A stretch of DNA of 64,000 nucleotides from Crambe crambe (lineage: Eukaryota > Porifera > Demospongiae > Poecilosclerida > Crambeidae), in NCBI GenBank assembly GCA_963924555.1, contig OZ004585.1, positions 5,717,488 through 5,781,487 on the forward strand. Direction: 5' to 3'. The notes beneath the pieces are model-generated. The model was not told the DNA's origin. It worked only from the letters and a program-made list of their open reading frames with translations, and did no database searches. Both the position numbers and the translations under genes were made by a program. Below, piece by piece: positions 24,089-34,989 of this stretch; the stretch's first letter is position 1; every line of letters starts with the position of its first letter.

Positions 24089-24709
24089 CAGGGGCGGATC
24101 TAGCCCTTGACAGGGGTGGCACAACAGGTGCTGCTGGTACGGCTTTTGCCGTACCACTTTTATAACTGGTCAGGCAGAGCCGTACCAGTTCTACAGTGGA
24201 TTTATGCACCACAATGAAACAGGAGAGGCTAGATCATGCTTTACACTGAAGCTATGAGAGAATTTCCTTCACGTAAAGATAACAGATGACATTTTTGAAA
24301 ACTTATAATGCTCAAAATTAGGCCAGAGATGATCATATTTAGGGGAGCCGTACCACGTTTCAAGTGGTTGTGCCGCCCCTGCTTGAAATTGACAGTCTTC
24401 CACACCATGTACCAGTGGTAAATCAGTTGCGCGCGGGGAAATTTATCTGACCACGCCCACACATTTGCTCAGCCACGCCCATTTTGAAGTTGATTGATGA
24501 AGAATTCTGATGGCCCAGCTATCTAATATTGTAAAGCTTCAGCTGTAGTCTGTAACTGTAGCCTATAGCTAGCTGCTAGCAATCGGCTGAAACCTAATCA
24601 AATGCGGAGTGTAAAATCAGTCTGCGCACGCGCTGACGATCTTTACCTAATAACAAAAATATTGACCGTCTTCCGGAACACGGAAGAAGACTGGCTAAAT
24701 CCGCCCCTG
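24089..24709. mobile_element. Non-autonomous hAT-type MITE, outer element
   Basis: Ends CAGGGGCGGATCTAG and CTAAATCCGCCCCTG, flanked by the 5-bp direct repeat GCCAG (24084-24088 and 24710-24714). The same terminal repeat bounds the transposase-carrying element at 26257-29033. A second element is inserted at 24111. Confidence 0.85.
24111..24381. mobile_element. Non-autonomous hAT-type MITE nested in the outer one
   Basis: Ends CAGGGGTGGCACAAC and GTTGTGCCGCCCCTG, flanked by the 5-bp direct repeat CTTGA (24106-24110 and 24382-24386). The inside carries inverted GGTACGGC / GCCGTACC segments. It is a different subfamily from the outer element but makes the same target-site length. Confidence 0.85.
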
Positions 24710-24759
24710 GCCAGTATAGGTGGCTCAGCAAGTCCCCCCCCCCCCCCCCCCCCCCATAT

Positions 24760-24945
24760 CCTTGTTATCGCGTCACTAATTGTTACCCCATGGCCGTTGT
24801 TGTAATTACTTTGTGGGGGTGTGCCAGACATTCTGTGGGTTTTGAGAATAGGTAAAAAGTGTAGAAAATGTTGCTTTACTGCAATAGCTGGTTTGTGAGA
24901 AATTTATGATAAAGACACTTCCTAGAATAACCTTTATAATGTAGC
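24760..24945. repeat. Dispersed repeat, inverted copy at 58790-59012
   Basis: GTGTGCCAGACATTCTGTGG, GAATAGGTAAAAAGTGTAGA and AATTTATGATAAAGACACTT recur in reverse complement at 58790-59012. A poly-C run lies just upstream (24735-24756). No coding content. Confidence 0.8.
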
Positions 24946-25033
24946 CCCCTCCATAATCATTATTACTGATCCTGTGAGCCACCCATTTTCTAAAATTCTG
25001 TACCTATCATTACGACTATCAATTATTACACAG

Positions 25034-25809
25034 TATAATACGAATTGGAGCTTTTTTATTATTGACTATTATCAGTTCAATAATATTGTGTGGACTATAT
25101 TTCATTCAAACTCATGTCAAGAAAGAGACTGGAGTATGCATAGCATCAACACATAATGTAACTGAAAATCTTCCTGCAACAGAATTGGAGAACAGAGAAA
25201 CTCGTGAAGATTTATCTACCCAAGATTTCATAATTACTGAGAATGATCCAAATTATAGTGGAGTAACATCATTAAAAGATGCACAATATATTAATAAATT
25301 CTCTCCAGTAGCTACATAATGAAGTTGAGCAAAAGAAGAAATCGTATGCATCTGATGGGCTCCCACTCTGCTACAGTGATGAAGAAGACATTCACAAATG
25401 TTGCAAGCAATTATGAAGAAATAGACCTTACACCATGTGATGTTTCAGTGCAGAAGGAAACTCAAATGCAAAAGGGTTCCGAAACATGGGATCCTTCCCA
25501 TATTTATTCTGTAGTAAATAAAAAATCCCCCAAAACCGCTGGAAAATACAATGTAGAAATAGAAGGAATGTGTGACAACTGCTTATACACTGTTGTGAAT
25601 AAGAAGAAGCCAAGGATACCTCCCAGAAGTATTGATAATGTAGAAGCATTTGAATTAAGGTGGAGAAACCTCAGTTAACATTGCGAGACACACGTGACCC
25701 CAGTTATTCAGTCATTGATAAAAAAACAAAACGAGTCACAGATTATATTCCAGAGGAAGCTCCTAAAATTCCTCCGTTTGATTTAGCAATGATGTACTCT
25801 GTGGACTGA
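25034..25809 (+). pseudogene. Remnant of a single-pass receptor with tyrosine-motif tail
   Basis: After a TTATTACACAG acceptor, a frame encodes one membrane segment (IGAFLLLTIISSIILCGLYF) followed by a stop-transfer VKK and an acidic cytoplasmic tail. The reading frame then changes three times (about 25315, 25405 and 25660). Together the pieces carry a repeated tyrosine motif: IYSVVNKKSP, LYTVVNKKKPRIPP, YSVIDKKTKR and a final MMYSVD before TGA at 25807. Such spaced YxV motifs would suit SH2-domain docking, which is an inference. No kinase follows. The extracellular exons were not found; hAT MITEs occupy the space upstream. Frame changes suggest a dead copy, or assembly indels. Confidence 0.5.
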
Positions 25810-26256
25810 CATTTTAACTCAGCACAAAAAATCAATAAAAATTATTCCCATAGTTAGCCAGACTGTGTATATATAGCGTAAGGCATCAAATTTCGACCGC
25901 ATCTTAAATCGACCGTTTTAATGACACGGAAAGTTTACGGTAGTAAACAAACGTAAACGGAGTCTAAGAAAATGGCTGCATTAGGAAATGTATGGGAAAA
26001 ACTTACAAGCTATGGAGAGAAAACAGGACTTCAAGAGAACTATTTATCAGCTGTAGTATGAAAGTAAGTTGCTAGCTCACGTTACCCATCCCCATGGCTC
26101 CAGAAGATTGCTCAAAAGCTAGGAAAACCATCGACTTATGGTAGAATGGTAACTGCTGCAGAAGCTCTCCTTTTTGTTGGATTCAGATAATAGTGCTCAG
26201 AAACAGTCTTCATTGGTCTGTGTTTCATATTCTTACAGAATCTAGTCATATCCATC

Positions 26257-26282
26257 CAGGGGCGGATCTAGGATCTGTGGGA

Positions 26283-26314
<32 letters not shown>

Positions 26315-29033
26315 TATGCTTTAGCTGGCCATTAGGCCAGGGGGGGTGGTGGGTGTAGGAGGGGCGTGCGGAAGCTTTGACCTTTAAGAATATCTTGAAA
26401 TATAAAAAGGACATACATTCACACACAGGATACACACACTCAGAGAATATCAGTTTCACATGTCCTGGCAAGGTCTAATTGCATTCTTCGAGGGTTCTTT
26501 CTAGCAAAATGATTTAGAATGTGTTCACAGTCAATATCCATATCATAATGAACAGCTAAAAGAGCTAGTCCACTCAATCGTTGGTGGCCCATTGTGGAGC
26601 GAAGGTAGGTTTTCAAGCGTTTTAATGCACTATTGCTGCGCTCACATTCGCAGCTTGTAACTGGTAACGTGCAAGTGATCTTGAGCAGCTCCCTAATGTT
26701 CTGAAAGAAGACACAATCAGCATGAGGCAATGTTTGTCTAGGGTCAGACGGTTTGTCTCCATTGTGGTCTTCCCATTTAAGCTGCCAACAGTGGAGCTCT
26801 GCAGACAAGTTATCTGCATCAGGGAGATCATCATGATACAAGTCAACAAGTTCGTATACAAGAGATTTCCAGTCATTATCCATAGCCGCAGGAACTAGAC
26901 TTAGACCTAGGACTGCTTTCCTCTGAGTCTCTGAAAACCTCCATTTCATTTCGCTTATCAAGTGATCCAAGAATGGAATGGTTACTGTGCGTCTGTAATA
27001 GGTTTCACTACTCTCAGCAGGGGTATTGTCTCTATTCCTCTGCCTTCCACATCGGCGTGGGATGGATGGTGTGACTTCAATATTACCAGCCATTTTTGTA
27101 GCTTCTTCATGCCAACCTTGATGCACAGAATCAACATCTGTTCTCAGCTGCTCTAGTGCTTTGATAACATTGGATGTCTCACAAAACGCACTTGCAATGT
27201 CTCTGCTATGAGACTGTAGGCTCACAGTCAATACTTTGGCATACTCAAGACCTTTCTTAGCTACAATGAATGCAATTAGGAAAGGCCACTGGGTGATGGC
27301 AATCTTTAACGAAGTAGCTGAGCTAATTGTGTCGTTATTCCAATTTTGGCGGTTACCAGGTGACACTATCTCTTCGAAGGCGTCAACTACAGCTTCATAT
27401 AGCTTTTCAAAAACATGGAAAGAGTCATGTCTCGCAGCCCAGTGAGTTCGGCACTGATCAACGAGAGTCTTTCGAGCAGTAGACTCAGGGCGTCTACCAA
27501 TAACTTTCTCGAGTAAGGCTTGGCGTTTGGGAGAGGTGTTAAAGAACAGGCAAACCTGATTAAGGGTCCCAATGACATTACACACTTCTTGTATTTCACA
27601 GGCTTTAGCAATACATAAATTCAGCACATGAGAGTAGCAATGTACATATACCGCCTTAGGATAAGCCTGTGAAAATTAGTGTTGAACATCCCCGAAACTT
27701 GCCAGACATACAGCCAGCACCATCGTACCCTTGACCACGTATGTATGCCAAATCTAGATTGTACTCTTGGAGTCTAGCAAGGATCATATCTGATAGTGCC
27801 TGTCCAGTTGTACCATCAGTACAAGGAAGAAAGTCAACAAACTCCTCCCTTATTTCATTACTCTCATCAACAAACCTCAGTACCAGGCTCAGCTGCTCAG
27901 TGTTGGACACATCCGAAACTTCGTCTGCGAGAATGGAGAAGTACTTGGCCTTTCGAACCTCTGCCAATATCCTCTCATGAATATGATCACCACAGCACGC
28001 AATAATGTCATTTTGAATTGTCTTTGATCTAGAAAAGCAAAGCATAGAAGTGAAAGGTATACATACCTAGCGACTTTGATTCACTTACGTGTATCTGGCA
28101 TTACGAGGAGCTGTAGCCAAGTGCCTTTGGAGGTTCTTATCACCTGATTCAATCCTAAAGTCCGTGGTTTCCAGGTTGGTCTAGGTGTTTAGTGTTGTCT
28201 CGGTGACCACGAAGAGCTATGTTCTGTTTTTCACAAAACATAACAGTTTTGATGACTGATTTCAGCATTTCATGGTTCTTCTGGATTTGCTGTGCCATGG
28301 CAGAAACAAGCTGGTGATCAATGGGTGCCTGCTCATTGTTCATGATTCTCATAAACGTCAACATGTCTGCCACAGAGTGAACATGGTAAGCCTTCCTACT
28401 GTGTTGACGAAACGTGTCCACAGCATCCTTGTACCTGGTAAGGGGTGTGTTCACAAGTTTTCCTAGACCTTCATCGCTTTTACAAAAGAAGGCACATGGA
28501 ACACAGTAGCCTCCATCCTTCTCTTTGGAGTATGCAAGCCAAGGATGCTCAGCCAACCACTTATGTTGAAATGACCTTTTGTGGTTTCTTGAACCTTCAG
28601 TATGTTGAGGAAAAACAAAGCTTTGAGAAAGCTTGTATATGTTGTTCAGAGCATGGAACCTCTCTTCTCGAGTTAGATGTGCTGTAAGACCAGCAATACT
28701 CCCAATATCATAAGGCTGGCTCAGAGAGTCAATGTGTGGGGACTCAAAACGACTCACTGATTCATCAGGACCATCTTCCTCCAATCTTGAGCGTTTTGGT
28801 GATAAACCTGGTGATGAACCTGGTGATGAGTCTGGGTCTCTTTGACTAGAGCTTCTGATCATCCAACCAGACAGTAATGCCTGCTTAGCCATGATTTAAA
28901 CAAGACCGCACACGTGATGACACACCCACTAAATTGAAATGAGCATGCTCAGTTTCTCAGCATGTAGATTAGAGTGAGTGTAGTTGACCGGGGGGGCCAA
29001 GGCCCCCTGGGCCCTATACTAGATCCGCCCCTG
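26257..29033. mobile_element. hAT transposon, autonomous type but decayed
   Basis: A 2777-bp element with ends CAGGGGCGGATCTAGG and CTAGATCCGCCCCTG and a 5-bp duplication CCATC (26252-26256 and 29034-29038). The pre-insertion site is seen in copy B near 1285-1300. A G-run of about 30 lies just inside the left end. It encodes a minus-strand transposase. Confidence 0.9.
26440..28892 (-). pseudogene. hAT-family transposase (TTF zinc finger, DUF4371, dimerisation domain)
   Basis: Read from 28892 to 26440. The N-terminal part (to 28155) has a TTF-type zinc finger region (KWLAEHPWLAYSKEKDGGYC, VPCAFFC, later H-x-x-S). A 60-bp GT-AG intron (28088-28029) joins YT to SKTIQND in phase. The middle part (28028-27700) is the RNase H-like DUF4371 region with FSILADEVSDVS and GQGYDGAGCMSG. 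The last part (27627-26440) ends in the hAT C-terminal dimerisation domain (TCTLPVTSCECERSNSALKR). Breaks: a frameshift near 28170 and a frameshift plus stop near 27690-27670. This group is best known as ZMYM-type or THAP0-like proteins. Function: DNA cut-and-paste; this copy should be inactive. Confidence 0.85.
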
Positions 29034-29833
29034 CCATCCGTACAGCCCTCACTATAACAAAGAGCAAATTTGACTGAAAATTGTGAAGCCGTTTATGATA
29101 GAAAAGCTTCGTTCATTTTTTATAAAATTTGTTATAATGATGTATTTTATAGCATAAAATAGTATAAAAGTATCTTTTTAAGGGCCCTTAAGGCCCTGAC
29201 ATGTAGTGGAGCAAAACTTTAAAAGAAAGACTGGGGTGGACGAATTTATTGATATTAGATTTTCAACGGGTGGTCGAAGATAGATATTGGTGGACGATTA
29301 TTAGTTCTTTAGTTGATGTAGTAGATCCAGTGTTACAAAATTTCTATCCAATTGTGGGGGGAATGATTTATATGACGTTAAAGAGGAAGGAAATATCTTC
29401 CTTATGGTTCTTGTTTGAGGCTTTGACGACCATCGGTGAAGACGATACGGCACGAGGAAAATAGTCTGGCCGAATAGTGATGCCTTACACTATATATATA
29501 TAATTATGCTTTTATGAGGAGTGAAGTAGGGAAAGTTTGATAGTTAGCTCTTCATATTTGAGTCCTATTGTACACTGGTGTTGCATGCTGACAGTACATC
29601 TAGTACTTAAAGGGTAGGTTGAATGAAAAAAAATTTTTTTTTTAATATCACCAAAATCCTTTCAAGGTAGTCTATAAACTAAATATATTATAATTTTAAT
29701 TCACACTACAGCATAACCCACAAAAAAATCATTCTTTTCAGCTAGAAATCGACATTGATATTTACTTCCTGTTGTGGGCGGGGCTTAACGATGACGCAGA
29801 CGTAGGGATTCATTTGGCCATATGCTATAAATT

Positions 29834-30237
29834 ATGGCAACAGATGGTAGTCTAGGTGACCATACTGATAGTTCTGGAGAAAGCACTTTAGACTCAAGCT
29901 CTTCACTAGGAAGTAGTTCAGGTGACAGCTCCCTAGCACTTTCATATGCATCTTCTGAGTTTGAAGGTGCTGATGAGCCAGAAGGAGTGCATCCATTTCT
30001 CTATGAGCCTGTTACCAGTAGTGATAGGAGTGATTCAAGTGATGGTGACTCACCTAGACTTCTCAATACAGATTGGTAAGTAAACAACAGTTCAAGTGTA
30101 TTGAATAGTTAGATTTTTTTTTTTTTGTTTCTCAATGTTGAAGGTGCACTTGTGGTCACTATATGATAATACCTACAGCTATAGAATGTCTCTGCTGTAG
30201 TAAAATTACAGAAATAAAAGATCAACAGAAGAAGTAG
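29834..30237 (+). pseudogene. P2X7 C-terminal-domain-like gene fragment, left arm
   Basis: Exon 1 (29834-30075) encodes MATDGSLGDH..., a Ser/Asp-rich stretch, then FLYEPVTSS and RLLNTDW. A 68-bp GT-AG intron leads to exon 2 (from 30144), giving CTCGHYMIIPTAIECLCC, the Cys-rich start of the zinc-binding domain found at the P2X7 C-terminus and in many invertebrate stand-alone proteins. A 7-base loss then shifts the frame to a stop at 30235. It is an incomplete capture. Confidence 0.75.
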
Positions 30238-30309
30238 GGTGTATTACTCTTCACCCGGGGTTTCAAAGTGTTTGCTTGAATAGCTCCTTCAATAGCATTT
30301 TCACCATAC

Positions 30310-30780
30310 TGCTGTCTATAGCTATAATATGCGGTTTGGAGAACCCATGTATTCAAGCAAACACTTTGAAACCCCAGGTGAAGAGTAATACACCCTACTT
30401 CTTCTGTTGATCTTTTATTCATCATTTCTGTAATTTCACTACAGCAGAGACATTCTATAGCTGTAGGCATTATCAAGTGCACCTTCAACATTGAAAAACA
30501 AAAAAAAAAAATCAATACACTTGAACTGTTGTTTACTTACTTACCAATCTGTATTGAGAAGTCTAGGTGAGTCACCATCACTCCCTTCATCATCATCACT
30601 ACTGGTAACAGGCTCATAGAGAAATGGATGCATTCCTTCTGGCTCATCATCACCTTCAAACTCAGAAGATGCATATGAAAGTGCTAGAGAGCTGTCATCT
30701 GAACTACTTCCTAGTGAAGAGCTTGAGTCTAAAGTGCTTTCTCCAGAACTATGGTCACCTAGACTACCATCTGTTGCCAT
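30310..30780 (-). pseudogene. P2X7 C-terminal-domain-like gene fragment, right arm
   Basis: The mirror copy, read from 30780 down. Exon 1 is 30780-30545; a short intron follows. Exon 2 has lost about 11 bases after the first CT but keeps more of the domain (MPTAIECLCCSEITEM, GCITLHLGFQSVCLNTWVLQ, YYSYRQQYGEN) before crossing the centre of the palindrome into junk. The two arms are damaged at different places. Confidence 0.75.
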
Positions 30781-31184
30781 AATTTATAGCGTGTGGCCAA
30801 ACGAATCCCTACGTCTGCGTCATCGTTAAGCCCCGCCCACAACAGGAAGTAAATGTCTAATGTCGATTTCTAGCTGAAAAGAATGATTTTTTGTGGGTGT
30901 TATGCTGTAGTGTGAATTAAAATTGTAGTTTATAGACTACCTTGAAAGGGTTTTGGTGATATTTAAAAAAAAATTTTTTTTTCATTCAACCTACCCTTTA
31001 AAAGAAATAAGTTCAGTGGGCCACCCAATGCCATCCCTAGCTACTTTTTTTTACTGCTTTAAATAATGCTCAAAGTGACACAAAAGAGTTAATGGACTTA
31101 AGAATAGTGAATATACTGATGGTCTGCATTGCAGCCATTGAGAGAGTTAAAAAGAGTGGGGGGGATGGGAAGTGTTGAAACAAT

Positions 31185-31830
31185 TCATGCAAGGACATAA
31201 AAAATGGAATGAACAGAGGGAGACTTCAGACTTTTGACACGTAACATTAGGTCATTGAGTTCAAAGATGTACATGAGAGGTAAGATGCCCAATCCTATCA
31301 GTCTTGATTTATAATCTGAGGTAAAGTTGTTAAGGATGTATTTTGTAGCCTGACGCTGAACTCTCTCAATCATATACGTATGTGTCCCGCAGCAAGTAAG
31401 GTCGCCAAACCTGCGAACAGTATATTAACTGAGATCTCACCAAGGAGATGTAAAGTGCCATTTTTCCTTGACACAATGTCTGTGATTAAAGGTCCTTCAA
31501 AGGAGACACAAGATTCGATAGGCTCTGGCTATATGAGGAGCTCATAGTGACACCTAAAAGATAGATTATCAGATATCACGACACCCAGATCTTTGCGAGA
31601 GTTGCTAGCTTGAATTTCTTTTTTATTCAGAGTAGCTATATAGCTACTGTAGGAGTGGGAGTTGAATTTTTATTGGCAAAATACCTCAGTGGGACACATT
31701 TGGACTCCCTAAACTTGAGTTTCCACTTCACAGACCAGTCACAGAGAGCCTCCAAGTCTTCTTGCAAGTATATAAACTATCAAGGGACTTCTAATAGAGA
31801 ATACCATAAACTCTCTACACCAGACTAGAT
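31185..31830 (-). pseudogene. LINE reverse transcriptase C-terminal relic
   Basis: Read from 31830 down, broken frames contain in order a WSVKWKLKFRESKC block, KDLGVVISDNLSF, and MIERVQRQATKYILNN followed by YKSRLIGLGILPLMYIFELN. This is the usual order at the end of CR1/L2/Jockey-type reverse transcriptases. Several stops and shifts; no endonuclease part is seen. Confidence 0.8.
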
Positions 31831-31839
31831 AGGCAGGCG

Positions 31840-32650
31840 CAAAAAATGGTACTGTATATTGATCAACAGTTTAGTTTGAGGAGGGAGAGGCACAATGATA
31901 AAGCCAATCCCATACTGCACTCAAGGGCTAAGAGTGTTTGATTATTTAGCAAATGATAATTGAATAATTCATACCTCATGCCTAGCAGCCCATGCAGTTT
32001 ATAGCTATATAGCTAGCTAGCTAAACTGTTATAGTCTGGAGCTAATATTGTGTTTTTATATTGGTAGTCTGAAGTTGGTAGCTCGCTTATCTGATAGTAC
32101 CACTTGCAATCTGGTTTTTTATTAATTTTTCTAGAACATCGACTATAGCTATAGTTTAGTTAGTCAATGATTAACTCATTCTATTTCTGATATTCTTTAT
32201 ATGTTCCTGCAGGGAACGAATAACTTAAAAACAATAAAAAAACACAACATTGTGCTAGCTAGCTATATCATTTTCTGACCTGACTGAAAGAAAAAGGCTG
32301 ATCAAACACTTGATATCTTGCATGCTATACAAGCATGCTATCCAAGCATCTGATGTATTCGGAATCATAGTAATGCAATTCCTGGATAGTATAGTGTCTA
32401 CAATAGCTAGACACCAGTGTGCACCTCTGTTGATTGGTACTATAAACTTTTTGTATGTGAGAACATTGACCAACATATGTATGCATGGACATTGTATGAC
32501 TACATGAAAGGCAAGCTATAGAGCAAAGTTATAATGACTATCTTGGAACCTCAATAAAGGGACTCTAACAGAGGACAAATCTTTGATAAAGGACAAAATA
32601 GAATTCTTATACACATTAGCTGGTAGATAAGGAACAGAAGCAAGTTTGGT
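31840..32650. other. Spacer, no gene seen
   Basis: AT-rich, with GGGACTCTAACAGAGGACAA-type pieces (32553-32600) that belong to a GTGGAACCTC...GGACAC repeat family also seen at 12740, 37556, 41215 and 41460. Confidence 0.5.
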
Positions 32651-32657
32651 AAGAACT

Positions 32658-33067
32658 AGGCCTGAGGCTATTATGCCGGCATAATTTTGGGCATAATCGG
32701 TACTTCCATTCTGCTGGCATAATGCTGGCATAATGTTGGCATAATAGGTAAATAATCATGCATGTCTAGCTAATGCTGTACATGCACTATCTATAGTAGC
32801 ATCTACGTGTATATTTTCTTGGGCTGAGGCTGCACAAAAAGCTTCATTTAATGAGCAGCAAGACAGTACCCTACAAGATTGCTTAGAATCATCCCTTATG
32901 CTGCAGTACAACAAGCGTTGAACTTGAATTGCACATGCACACACTTTCATAATACTCATTCATCAAAAACGTTTTGAGCATAATTTTGAGCATAATAATT
33001 ATGTAAAAATTTTGGGAATTGCTCAAAAGCATAATAGGCTTAAAAAAAGCATAATAGCCTCAGGCCT
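32658..33067. mobile_element. TIR MITE with internal GCATAAT repeats
   Basis: AGGCCTGAGGCTATTATGC at the left and GCATAATAGCCTCAGGCCT at the right are a perfect 19-bp terminal repeat. GGCATAAT or GAGCATAAT motifs are iterated inside both ends, like sub-terminal transposase sites. The superfamily is not fixed. Confidence 0.85.
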
Positions 33068-33613
33068 GGTCAGAACAGAGGGGCATGTACAATGAAATAT
33101 ACGGTTTTCAGACTTGGAATGTCCATGAGGAAAGTTTATAGCAAAACTTTCATATCCTATGTATAGCTAAAACTTGGTTATTTCTCGTGGAATCCAAAAG
33201 GAAATAGGCATGATGCTTAAATCTCAGATCTCTTCGTGAGGGCAAAACAATTGAAAAATATATTTTTCGAAATTTGGATCACTGCTAGGAATCAATTTGG
33301 TCCCATTCTGGTACCAGTGATAACCATCCACTTTCCAGTCATCTACAGAATAAGTATGGTGGTATGAAAAGAAGTTAAGCAAGCTCAGTTTTTGCACACA
33401 ACACAAATTTACCTTTGGCCCGATTAAATAAAGATAATTATACTTCTCCGCATTCCTAGGAGGATAGGTGGGGTTAAGATTCAAACTTGAGTTCTTCATT
33501 GCAGTTAAGCCTAGCTACAGGAGTAGTAGCTGGCCAAAAAAAAAAAAGTAGCGGGCAAATCGGTATAACGTCATGGTCCGCCGCACACGCACGCAGATAG
33601 GTCAGATAGGTTC

Positions 33614-34218
33614 GGTCAAGCGCGTATCAACCCGCCGAAGGCGGGGAGAGGGCATGCAACTCCCATACAGGCTGTTAATGCTGGAGGTTACTAAAAATAG
33701 ATTGCGGTTTGGCGTCACATTTCATCACTGCACTACTAGTATACTGCACGCGCGCCCGCAAACAGCCGGCATAGCTGAGGCAAATTTCGAATTAGAGAAT
33801 TACACCATAGATATAATTACACCAGAGATTGGGGGAAAAAGATAACTGAAGGATTGAGCTTAACGAGGCTACTTCCGCCGTTGAGGCTACAGCTGGATAA
33901 GCAAACTTAGTTAGCAACTTCTGACGAAGAGATTGAAGTAGGAATTCCTCTACAGTCGCTTGTACTTTACTTCTTCAACACATTCCTTGCGGAGTCCTGG
34001 TGACTCTATCTCGATCTGTAGGGCTGTACTATATAGTGCTAGCTAGCTAGCTACGTCATGATAATGGTCAGCTGATTTCATGAGCTCACCACGCGTCATC
34101 GCATGCGCGCGCATGGCGCACTGAAATCTATTTTTAGTAACCTGCAGCATTTCGGTGGCTATACAGCCTGTATGGGAGTTGCATGCCCTCTCTCCGCCTT
34201 CGGCGGGTTGATACGCCC
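33614..34218. repeat. Inverted repeat upstream of the RTK pseudogene
   Basis: CGCGTATCAACCCGCCGAAG, GCATGCAACTCCCATACAGG and GGTTACTAAAAATAG (to 33705) return in reverse complement at 34128-34218. The 420-bp loop is GC-richer than its surroundings and contains ACGCGCG tracts. Confidence 0.85.
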
Positions 34219-34926
34219 TTGGTTCGGTCCGGTCCGAAGTTTATAGCTACACGCGCTGAAACGGACGTTGTACGGAAGCAGAACGGCAACTTTTTATTGT
34301 CCGCTACCGTATGCAAAAGTTAAATAGCTACAAGTTGCTAGTTTACACTAGCAATTCCTAAATAAAGCCTTACCGTTACCATCCCCAACAATAATTACGC
34401 CGATTCCTTCCTATCAAATAGTAAGAACTGTCTAGACTGGGGAGAAAGTCTGCTGGTACAGATTTAGATAGCAGCTATATTATTTTGCTAGATAGTAATA
34501 TTATGATGGCATTTGGACGCATATTTTGGAGCTTCATGATCCATATGGTTATAGGCACTCCTACTCTGGACTTCTATTTGCATTCAAAATTTGATCTAAT
34601 TGTAGTAAGATTTGAATGCATAAACAGTAATGGTGAACCTGACCTACTGCAAAATTTGAGTTCCGCAATAGTACAAGAGATTTAATTGCACAGCGAGGTA
34701 CTGATGCTAGTCAAAACTTTCTGACCTACAACATTACCGAAGATTCTATTATTCAATGCATAGTAGGGGAGGAACACTCAAACGAATTTATATTTGCTGG
34801 TAAGGACACGTTATAGCTAATAACTATCCTCATTAGGCAGTGCCCGCCTAACATCACCCGACATGTGATCATGTACATGTCGGTCATCCCTACATCTTTT
34901 TTTCATTTCAAGAAATGATTTTTCCC

Positions 34927-34927
<1 letters not shown>

Positions 34928-34989
<62 letters not shown>
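34928..34989. repeat. (ATT)n microsatellite at a MITE end
   Basis: About 20 ATT units directly after TGATTTTTCCC, the terminal part of the AAGGGAAAAA MITE family (compare 35474-35785). It lies in intron 1 of the RTK pseudogene. Confidence 0.95.

Larger units (their letters stand above)
25874..29492. mobile_element. TIR element copy C, split by a hAT transposon
   Basis: Starts TAGCGTAAGGCATCA and ends TGATGCCTTACACTA. The outer parts match copy B (787-1602) in order. Without the 2.8-kb insert at 26257-29033 it is about 840 bp. The conserved inner ATG stretch (AAAATGGCTGCATTAGGAAA) lies at 25970. Confidence 0.75.
29611..30997. mobile_element. TTAA-flanked giant palindrome carrying gene fragments
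   Basis: Ends AGGGTAGGTTGAATGAAAAA and the inverse TTTTTCATTCAACCTACCCT, directly flanked by TTAA (29607-29610 and 30998-31001). Arms of about 690 bp meet near 30305. TTAA target sites are typical of piggyBac and Kolobok transposons; no transposase is present. Each arm holds the same two-exon gene piece. Confidence 0.85.

Noticed and set aside
33573..33845. 90-codon plus frame with RTRTQIG and RRRRGEG
   Set aside because: Half of it lies in an inverted-repeat arm and codon content is not convincing; more likely 5' flank of the receptor copy.
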